Positions 56,510 to 64,000 of a stretch of DNA of 64,000 bases are shown piece after piece. Each line of letters opens with the position of its first letter. The stretch's first letter is position 1. This DNA is from Apoderus coryli (lineage: Eukaryota; Arthropoda; Insecta; Coleoptera; Attelabidae): positions 9,560,342 to 9,624,341 of the forward strand of contig OU452216.1 of the NCBI GenBank assembly GCA_911728435.2. Reading direction: 5' to 3'. Position numbers and translations under genes: made by a program. The notes below the pieces were generated by a model that was not told the origin of the DNA, searched no databases, and saw nothing but the letters and a program-made list of their open reading frames with translations.

Positions 56510-58055
56510 TGAAGTCTGTTTTAGACGAACTTTCGTAGAGTTTTGACTTTTATTTCTCATGTTAAATATTCCCTCGACTTCAGTACGGACTTATTTCTTT
56601 AAATTTATAATATAGTTAGTGTTTTGGAAAGTTCTCACATTTTTGTTTGTCTAAATAACATTGTTCAGGTACATAAATAAATAAATACTTACCCCCGAAT
56701 AGTCGGTTGTGCTACATAAGCTGTTTACGTCTATGAAAACGAGTTCATGTTCTAATAAATACTATGCTAATGGTATTTAACAGGAGCCTGTAATATACAC
56801 AGCTTAAATATATACCATTTCCCCTTTTTATTGCATCCCCAAGTTCTGAAACAGATGGGTTATAAACACCAATCGATAAACGACATTTATATACCGGCGA
56901 AAATCTTAAATTCATTTTGAAGAAGCAATGCTTTCACTTTTTTCATTATTATGCAGATTCATCCCTTAATCGATTTGACTACGAAATTCTGCGAGATATA
57001 CTTTTAATAATTTTTACAGAATTTGTAAAACTGGAATGTTTCTTTTATTTTTCGTCATGTACATACAACGTTTCGGCGGCACATTCGCCTTCTCCAGGTA
57101 CATTTTTTCAGCATCGTATTTTTACTTGGAATGATCTTTGTGATTACTTTTAATTTCTAATTCATTTAGTGAATGGAATTATTTCTAAGATTTTCTATAT
57201 TAAAACTGATTATGTTTTTATCATGCATATTAAATAGCATAATATCAAATAAACTCCTATTTCATATAAAGCAAAAAATAAAATAAAAAATAATCTGATA
57301 TTTGAGACACGCAGTGTGATGGATCCGGTTCAGTTTTCCACGTCACCAACCGCAGAGGACTCATGTAATGTTAGCCTGACTAACCCACTAAACGTCTACA
57401 TGTATTACTCACGCTCTACAGATATCATCCCGCCTAAAATTGAGTATATACAGTGTGGAGTTAGAAAATATTCACAACAACTATACAACACTAAAGAAGC
57501 TGTGTAGTTCCCTTAAATAACTTGCTCTAATCTCTAGATTGTTAACGTAAGTGTCTATGATCTTTTTCTACAGCAGAGGGAGCCTAAGTATTGTCAATCA
57601 AATTACTTTTATGCTACCTGTTAGCAAATCATAATACGTCGCATACCATGCATTATTAAAAGCTCTGGTTTTATGCATTTGCCTTTATTTATATTTATCA
57701 AACATTTATTTAAATCACACAACAGGTGTGTCTCTATATTTTTAACAAGATTTTTCTGTTCTTAAAAGCAGTTTTGATTAAAAAAACATAACTTTAGTTA
57801 AAATTAAAAAATAAACTAGGTATCATATTTCATAATAACTGCGCTTACCTGATGTCAGCGCAAATATAATTTACGCTGCTGATGTGTACTACTTCCACTT
57901 GCATTTTTTAAACAAAAATTCGAGATATTTATTAAAGCAAGCAAGTTAGATAGTGAAACAGACATAAATAAAGGTTTTATTCTCTTAAATCGGATCGGGG
58001 ATAAAGCACTTCGCATATACAATGTCAAGAAACAGAATCACATCTTTGTTTAATA
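56510..58055. other. Gene-free stretch
   Basis: Open frames at 56917-57153 and 57316-57507 have no recognisable domain. I see no paired-domain exon, RNA gene or intact transposon here. Confidence 0.4.
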
Positions 58056-58493
58056 AGTGATAATTTTCCGATGACTCATTCTAAATTAACAGACGTTCAA
58101 AAAGAAACTTCTGGTGATGCACATCTGATGAAATTAAAAAATATTATAGAAAATGGATTTCCTAAAAATAAAAATAATTTAGACAATGAATTTAAAATTT
58201 ATTAGAAATCAAAGATGAGTTAAATACACATAAAGCTTTGATATATAAAGATCATTGTCTAGATATAACTCAAAGGAGCCTATGATTTCTCAGGATGTAC
58301 CGTTGGGAGCTTGGAGGAAGGTTGGATCTGATTTATTTTTCTTTAATAATAAAGTTTTCCTTCTAGTAGTTGATTACTATTCCAAATTTGTTGAAATTTC
58401 AGAACTATCGTCTCAAAGCAGTATGCAAGTAATTAATTCTTTAAAAAGAATATTTTCTGTCCATGGAATTGTTGAAACTCTTATAACTGATAA

Positions 58494-60906
58494 CACAGGC
58501 CAACACACATTTTGGTGCCTGCGATTTTTTAACTGTTCCTGAGTAATTTTTGGATGCAGAATGTAAAAAGGTTCTCAGATTTTGTCTATCAGATCTAGTT
58601 TTTGAGATTTTTTAAAAAATTGTGTATATAATTTACGTTATAACTGTTATAATATATAATATTACTATTGACAGTTAAAAAAAACAAAGACACATGGATT
58701 TAAGTATTTATTGCAAAAACTTAATTTACATAATTACATTAGTCACTAATCACATAAAAATTTTCTTTTATACGATTTTCTAGAATCGAGTTTACTAGGG
58801 CAGTCTCGCTGAAGGCTCCAGCAGTAGTCCGCCATCATGTGGCTATCCCATCGTCCTTGATAACGATCTTCCATAGTTTTAATATCCTGGTGGAATCTTT
58901 CCCCCTGTTCTTCACTACAATCACCTAAGTTTTCTGGAAAACGATCTAGGTGGCTGTGGAGGTAGTGAACTTTTATACTCATGTTACAGCCGAGAATATT
59001 AAAATTTGAAAGCATAGTTTCCACTAATTCTACGTAATTGTCTGCTTTATGATTGCCAAGAAAATTTTGTACTACTTGAACAAATGAACTCCAAGCGTTA
59101 GATTCAGTCTCGTTCATTGATGTGGTGAATTGTGGATCTTTAACAAGTTGCCTTATTTGAGGACCATCAAATATACCAGCTTTTAGTTTTTCCGTGCTAA
59201 TGCCAGGAAATTTACGTGACAAATACCCAAAACAATTTCCATCTCGATTTAAGGCCTTCACAAATTGCTTCATTAGGCCTAGCTTGATATGCAAGGGCGG
59301 AAGTAAGATTTTTTCTCTTGAAACCAAAGGTTCGTTGATCACGCTTTGTATTCCTTGAATCATGACATCTCTTGAAGGCCAATTTTTGTTAACCCAGTGC
59401 TCATTTTTAGCTCTGCTGTCCCAAAGGCACAAAAAACAAGGATATTTTGTATAACCACTCTGCTGTCCAAGGAGGAAGTTAATCATTTTTAAATCAACAC
59501 AAATTGACCACTGATGTTCTTCGTATTTAATTTTTCTCAAAACTAATGCTATTGTTTCATATTCTTCCTTCATGGTAGTAGAATGACCAATAGGAATTGA
59601 GCCATATTTGTTACCGTTATGTAAAAGAACACATTTTAAACTACGTTTTGAACTGTCAATAAAAAGGCGCCAATCATCTGGAGTGTATTCAGGCAAACCC
59701 ATTTTTTCTAAGAGCCCTTTTATATTGTTACAGAATACCAAGTCATTTTCCTGAGTGAAAAAAGGCAGCAGATCCTTATCTCTTTTACGATAAAATGTAA
59801 TATTAGTACCTCGACAAAGTAGATTTTTTTCTTTTAATCTGGATGCAAGTAATTCAGCGGATTCCTTTGAGAGATTCAGGTCTCTTATAAGATCGTTTAG
59901 TTCTTCTTGATTGAAACACTGCGGAGTTGCTAAATCTGCTTCAAAATCGCTGTCGTTTTCTGATTGAATTCTTTTAACTTCGTCAGACGGTGATGTTTCT
60001 GTATCATCTTCTGTCAGTTTGGGTAGACTGCTGAATGATGGAACGGGTATTTCTTCCGAATGCACTACAGGCCTTCTTGCAGAATCTAGATCAGGATATG
60101 TCCATTTGTGTCTATTGTTTCTATTTATGCCTTTAATATTAACGAGACAAAAATAGCAGTCGTCATGATGGTTCCGCGGTTCTCTCCAAACCATTGGTAC
60201 ACCAAACTTTAGGCACTTCCTCTTTCCAGTTGTCCACTGTCGCAAATGTTCAACACATGTTTTACATATGAAATGTGGGGCCCAAGATTTATCTTGATCT
60301 CCTAAATGAACGCCAAAATAGGCAAGATAAGCTCTTTTCACAAAGTCAGAAATCCTTTTTCTGCTCTCTTTCAAAGTGTATTCACCACACACATAACAAA
60401 AAACATCGGGATGATTTACACAGGTACGTCTGCTTGTGGATGCCATTGTTTCAGTTTAGTGTCTTGATACTACAAAACGACCAAAATTTACACAAAATGA
60501 TAGCACAACTTTACTTGGGAAAACTCAGTAATATACTAAATCAAGTACAGCCAAGCAGGTATAGAAGGATCGGGTCATAGGCAATTACAGGTATAAAAGT
60601 AAGTAAGAGCATTGTATTGAGTAGTTCCTAGTATAGGAACATTGGGTCAGGGACAATTACAGGTATCCATTTGGCTAATTAGATTCTGGGAAATTCCTAT
60701 TTTGACGATTAAGTACATATTTATCTCTTTATTTGTTGTCCTTTATCAGAAAAAAATATATCATTTAACCTGTAACGTGTATCTCAAAAACTAGAGCTGA
60801 TAGAAAAAATCTGTTGGCATTTTTGGAATCAGCACATTAAAAACATCTAAAATCAGATGTTAGATTTCTGGCACCAAATTTTTTTTTTCATTTTGTTGGC
60901 CTGTGT
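58494..60906. mobile_element. 2413-bp inverted-repeat element of unrecognised superfamily, TAA target duplication
   Basis: Both ends begin CACAGGCCAACA (left 58494-58505; right as reverse complement 60895-60906) and are directly flanked by TAA (58491-58493 and 60907-60909). Inside the ends TTTGGTGCC is also shared, and about 90 bases in the block CTATCAG.TCTAGTTTTTGAG occurs on both sides in inverted orientation (about 58587-58606 and 60782-60802), so the terminal repeats are long and imperfect. The only ORF is the 566-residue one on the minus strand. A 75-80-bp direct repeat (CAATTACAGGTAT) lies between the ORF start and the right end. Confidence 0.87.
58746..60446 (-). CDS. 566-residue candidate transposase of the 58.5-60.9 kb element
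   Basis: This is an intact, intronless minus-strand ORF with AATAAA just downstream (58712-58707). Visible parts are an N-terminal zinc module with C17-x2-C20 and C61-x2-C64 (ZAD-like spacing), a further pair C97-x2-C100, an acidic linker (about 140-175), and a conserved-looking core. The core has FIDSSKRSLK (D264), WSICVDLKMINFLLGQQ (D318), YPCFLCLWDS (C337, C340), LPPLHIKLGLMKQFVK (H385), LHSHLDRFPEN (about 496-500) and SEEQGERFHQDI (E516). D264, D318 and E516 with an intervening Cys/His-rich insertion would fit an RNase H-fold transposase, but this is inference. I recall many similar unnamed multi-copy proteins in insects, Hydra and other animals, with no assigned function. The lack of frameshifts suggests recent activity. 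Confidence 0.85.
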   Translation of the reverse strand: MASTSRRTCVNHPDVFCYVCGEYTLKESRKRISDFVKRAYLAYFGVHLGDQDKSWAPHFICKTCVEHLRQWTTGKRKCLKFGVPMVWREPRNHHDDCYFCLVNIKGINRNNRHKWTYPDLDSARRPVVHSEEIPVPSFSSLPKLTEDDTETSPSDEVKRIQSENDSDFEADLATPQCFNQEELNDLIRDLNLSKESAELLASRLKEKNLLCRGTNITFYRKRDKDLLPFFTQENDLVFCNNIKGLLEKMGLPEYTPDDWRLFIDSSKRSLKCVLLHNGNKYGSIPIGHSTTMKEEYETIALVLRKIKYEEHQWSICVDLKMINFLLGQQSGYTKYPCFLCLWDSRAKNEHWVNKNWPSRDVMIQGIQSVINEPLVSREKILLPPLHIKLGLMKQFVKALNRDGNCFGYLSRKFPGISTEKLKAGIFDGPQIRQLVKDPQFTTSMNETESNAWSSFVQVVQNFLGNHKADNYVELVETMLSNFNILGCNMSIKVHYLHSHLDRFPENLGDCSEEQGERFHQDIKTMEDRYQGRWDSHMMADYCWSLQRDCPSKLDSRKSYKRKFLCD

Positions 60907-61412
60907 AATCAATCTTGTTTTACATCAGACGAATTTAAAAACTTTTCAAAGAATTGGCAATTTAGTCACATTACTTCGAGTCCGCATTATCCTCAAAGCA
61001 ATGGACAAGTAGAAAGATATGTACAAACTGTTAAGAATCTTTTAAAAAAATGCGAACTTTCTAAAACAGATTTTCATTTAGCATTGTTAGATTTAAGAAA
61101 TACTCCCATTTCTTCCAACATATCAAGTCCAGCACAGTTAATTTTTAGTCGAAGATTACGAACAACCATTCCGATAAAAGAAAATTTATTGAAACCTAAA
61201 GTCCAACCTGTTTCCAAGACTCGAAACAATTTAGAAAAGAGAAAAAAATCTCAAAAATTCTATTACGATAAAGGAACCTGGAGATTTTGTTAATATTACG
61301 CTAGCCCAGAAAAACAACAGGTACCCCAAGTTACCAGAGTTGGTAGAACAATCAGGCAACCTATGAGGTATAGTCCTTAGTTATATTTTAATTTTCATAG
61401 ATAGGTGTTTAA

Positions 61413-62469
61413 TGCCCGTTTGCACCACATACCGTTTAAGTCACGATTTGTTCTAAGAGGCGCTTAGCATCTATTTTTTATTGCACCGCGTTAAAACGTC
61501 ACTTTAAATTTGCCTAAGTGTCACTTAAGTGAAGTGTTGAAGAATATTTTAAGTCACGATTTGTTCTAAGAGTCGCTTAGCATCTATTTTTTATTGCACC
61601 ACGTTAAAACGTCACTTTAAATTTGCCTAAGTGTTCCTTAAGTTAAGACTCGAAAATTCTCTTCTTAAATGGAATTCTAACCTCAATATTGCTTTTATAT
61701 TTTTCATTATTGGGTTGTTTACATTGTGTGGCGATTAAAAATATGGGATTATTGGATGATCTTGATGTTTTCGAATTAATTGAACATGGATTTCCAAGGA
61801 GGGTGTATGAAAGGCCGAATTATTTTTAAGATATGGAAAGTTTTTTTCAAAGATTTCGACTGACGAAGCCTACGATTCGGCCTATCCTAGACCAAATTGA
61901 GCATTTTTACTAGAATTTGATGAGATATGACAGCTTTCATTAGAAGATAAAGACCAGAAAGGGTCTTTGTGCTTAACATACCTATTACTATTATATAGAG
62001 GTATAAATTATTGAGCTAGGGTATCAACAACAATAAATTAAAACCATAACAACTATTCGCAACTATACTTATAAATTATTATTTTATATGTAGCAATAAA
62101 AATTATTGCTGTTATAAACGAGTTTGTTTTTGCTTTTTATCTAGTAACAGATTCAGTTGTTTATACTATTCAGAGCACTAGCTTATGGCGCCAAAATATT
62201 CAAACAGCAAAAACAAACACACGGAAACACGACCCAAGGGCGAACATTCCCATTGGCTCGGTATAAAAGGAAATTAACGTATGCTTACCTACTGCCTGAC
62301 CAAAAACTCTTCTTCATTGTCGGCTACCTTAAATTTGCTATGTTGACAAATTTACCCGATACTTAACTAAGTGCTATCTACTCATGATTCGGTGCAATCA
62401 ATTCCGTTCTTAAAATTTAGGTGACCCTTAACTATTCTCTACTTAAACTGTATGTGGTGCCAACGGGCA
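61413..62469 (+). mobile_element. PIF/Harbinger remnant with TAA target sites
   Basis: The ends TGCCCGTTTGCACCACATAC and (reverse complement) TGCCCGTTGGCACCACATAC are flanked by TAA (61410-61412 and 62470-62472), the usual PIF/Harbinger target. Inside, a reading from 61743 gives MGLLDDLDVFELIEHGFPRR then VYERPNYF, the N-terminus of a HARBI1-like transposase, followed by FKDFD-like and RPILDQIEHFY traces. Two copies of a ~117-base subterminal repeat (AAGTCACGATTTGTTCTAAG) lie at 61438-61640. Confidence 0.85.
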
Positions 62470-62472
62470 TAA

Positions 62473-63821
62473 GTTAAGACTCGAGAAATCTCTTCTTAAA
62501 TGGAATTCTAACCTCAATATTGCTTTTATATTTTTCATTATTGGGTTGTTTACTGTGTGTGGCGATTAAAAAATTAAAAATATGGAATTATTTGATGAGG
62601 ATCTTGATGTTTTCGAATTAATTGAACATGGATTTGCAAGGAGGGTTTATGAAAGGCCGAATTATTTTTAGATATGGACAATTTAAATTTTTTTCAAAGA
62701 TTTCGACTGACGAAGACTACGATTCGGCCTATCCTAGACCAAATTGAGCATTTTTACTAGAATTTGATGAGCTATGACAGCTTTCAATAGAAGATATTTT
62801 AGTAGGAAAGACCGAAAAGCGTCTTTGTGCTTAACATACCTATTATATCTATATATATAGAGGTACTGAGGAAATAGTCGATATTAAAAAATAATAATAG
62901 AGGTATATACCTATGTATTAAAACCATAACAACTTCACGTTTACAGTTTATTTAATTATTAATCCACAAAAGAATAAATAAGCTAACAACTCTACTTATG
63001 TTCCCAGGTAAATAATAAACTAAAACTATTTTTGAATATAAATCATAAAATATGTAAGTAGTAGTAGCACTCATCTAGCTAAATCTTATAATAGAAACAG
63101 ATCAAATACTATGTATATGTAATAAATACATTTCAAATATATAACAATAAGAATAGATAAATTTAACAATGGAAAATAATAACAAAAAGTTAATTTTATT
63201 AATTTGAATGATGCCACAATAACTATGATCCAACACTATCGATAGAAGAACTTCTTTCTCGTTGGAAGTGTAGTTTGGAGGTCTTCTCTTTTTTTATGTA
63301 TCACTAACTTCCATCGTATTATATGTTATATTAAAAAAATGTATTAAATAATAAAATGAAAATAATTTTGTGGCATAGCGGACAAAATGACTGGTTTTTC
63401 CTACACAAGGGACTTTTGTGTAATTTAGCAGGGCCTCAGTCTAAACAAAGTCCCTTGTGTAGGTAAACCCAGTCATTTTGTCCGCTATGCCACAAAATAA
63501 TTTTGTTTCTATTATATTTACGGACACAATTTAACTCTAGTATTTAATAATTTTCGTTCACATTCACAATCAAAATTAATGTTTACATTATGAATTATTA
63601 TGAAAACAAAACTGAAGAGGTTAAAAGTTAAAATATTACCTACTGCCCGACCAAAAAACTCCTCTTCATTGTCGGCTACCTTAAATTTGCTATGTTGACA
63701 AATTTACCCGATACTTAACTAAGTGCTATCTACTCATGATTCGGTGCAATCAATTCCGTTCTTAAAATTTAGATGACCCTTAACTATTCTCTACTTAAAG
63801 TGTATGTGGTGCAAACGGGCA
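62473..63821 (+). mobile_element. Second PIF/Harbinger remnant, lacking its left end
   Basis: It repeats the first copy from the internal point GTTAAGACTCGA (61641) onward, including the transposase start MELFDEDLDVFELIEHGFAR (ATG at 62582) and FFQRFRLTK. It ends with the same 3' sequence and inverted end at 63821, followed by TAA. The left inverted end is missing, so the pair looks like a tandem duplication. Its interior contains a long hairpin (63359-63506). Confidence 0.8.
63359..63506. repeat. Near-perfect long hairpin inside the Harbinger remnant
   Basis: GTGGCATAGCGGACAAAATG is followed by ACTGGTTTTTCCTACACAAG and then appears as its reverse complement after a ~30-base loop (TAATTTAGCAGGGCCTCAGT). 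The arms are about 55-60 bases with very few mismatches (for example GGTTTTTCC against GGTTTACC). Confidence 0.9.
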
Positions 63822-64000
63822 TAAATTAAATGTAGTTAAGGAAAGAGTATTTTATTTTTCTTTTAAATACTGTAAATATGTTAATAACTTTATAGTAAAT
63901 TGCGATGCTTTAAGTATATCAGTAATATATTATCGGGAGATTCCTACCCAACATTACCACTGGTCATAATGGGCTTCAACATGTTAATTGACTGAATAGA

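Larger units (their letters stand above)
58060..61380 (+). pseudogene. Ty3/gypsy pol C-terminus (integrase), interrupted by another element
   Basis: The left part (58060-58493) has the pol region just before integrase (MTHSKLTDVQKETSGDAHLM), a deletion that removes the HHCC zinc finger, then the integrase core: VDYYSKFVEISEL with the first catalytic Asp, and the second catalytic Asp at 58489-58491. The right part (60910-61380) carries HYPQSNGQVERYVQTVKNLL with the catalytic Glu, a C-terminal stretch, and TRVGRTIRQPMRYS before the final stop. The 2413-bp insertion between them leaves the frame continuous apart from one TAA duplication. No LTRs were recognised. The deletion and later stops make it inactive. 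Confidence 0.88.

Noticed and set aside
56917..57153. 78-residue frame with RFDYEILRDILLII
   Set aside because: No domain recognised and no supporting signals; probably chance.
57316..57507. 63-residue frame starting MMDPVQFSTSPTAEDSCN
   Set aside because: No recognisable family, no splice context, and it does not match Pax6 paired-domain sequence for which this area was searched.

Overview
This window is nuclear DNA of an insect, most likely a beetle (inference from the fly-like twin-of-eyeless protein, the cuticle-type gene and the transposon types present). It is AT-rich, has spliced genes with GT-AG introns, and is dominated by transposable elements and satellite DNA. Three host genes can be reconstructed exon by exon.

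(1) The 3' end of WDR19/IFT144 (+ strand, 1-3819) is an intraflagellar-transport gene. Its penultimate large intron carries an 11-unit ~171-bp tandem satellite, and a second array of the same satellite lies just downstream (4064-5622). (2) twin of eyeless (toy, Pax6 family, - strand) is represented by five consecutive coding exons from 51601 down to 12487. They join in frame into 332 codons plus a stop: the last residues of the paired domain, the linker, the whole homeodomain and the C-terminus ending QYWPRIQ. The exons encoding most of the paired domain were not found and should lie to the right of the window. One toy intron (17743-51366) is 33.6 kb long. (3) Nested in that intron, on the opposite strand, is a complete small secreted cuticle-type gene (34709-38427) with a TATA box, an initiator and a first coding exon of only two codons.

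Layout. 1-3.8 kb WDR19. 4.1-5.6 kb satellite. 5.6-7.5 kb foldback MITE and a dead mariner. 8.0-11.1 kb a second, unrelated ~171-bp-based satellite organised as a 1513-bp higher-order repeat. 12.5-17.7 kb the four 3' toy exons with mariner and LINE debris between them. 17.8-51.4 kb the giant toy intron, holding about a dozen non-LTR retrotransposon fragments in both orientations, two inverted LINE pairs, a piggyBac relic, a TA-flanked element and the nested gene. 51.4-51.6 kb the toy exon with the end of the paired domain. 52-57 kb a frameshifted THAP domain, and pogo, mariner and LINE relics. 58-61.4 kb a Ty3/gypsy integrase interrupted by a 2.4-kb inverted-repeat element. 61.4-63.8 kb tandem PIF/Harbinger remnants and a long hairpin.

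The item most likely to be new is the 2413-bp element at 58494-60906. It has inverted ends starting CACAGGCCAACA and a TAA target duplication, and encodes one intact 566-residue protein with ZAD-like zinc pairs and acidic residues placed plausibly for an RNase H-fold (DDE) transposase. It is cleanly inserted in the gypsy integrase, whose frame is continuous across the site once the insert and one TAA are removed. I do not recognise its superfamily.
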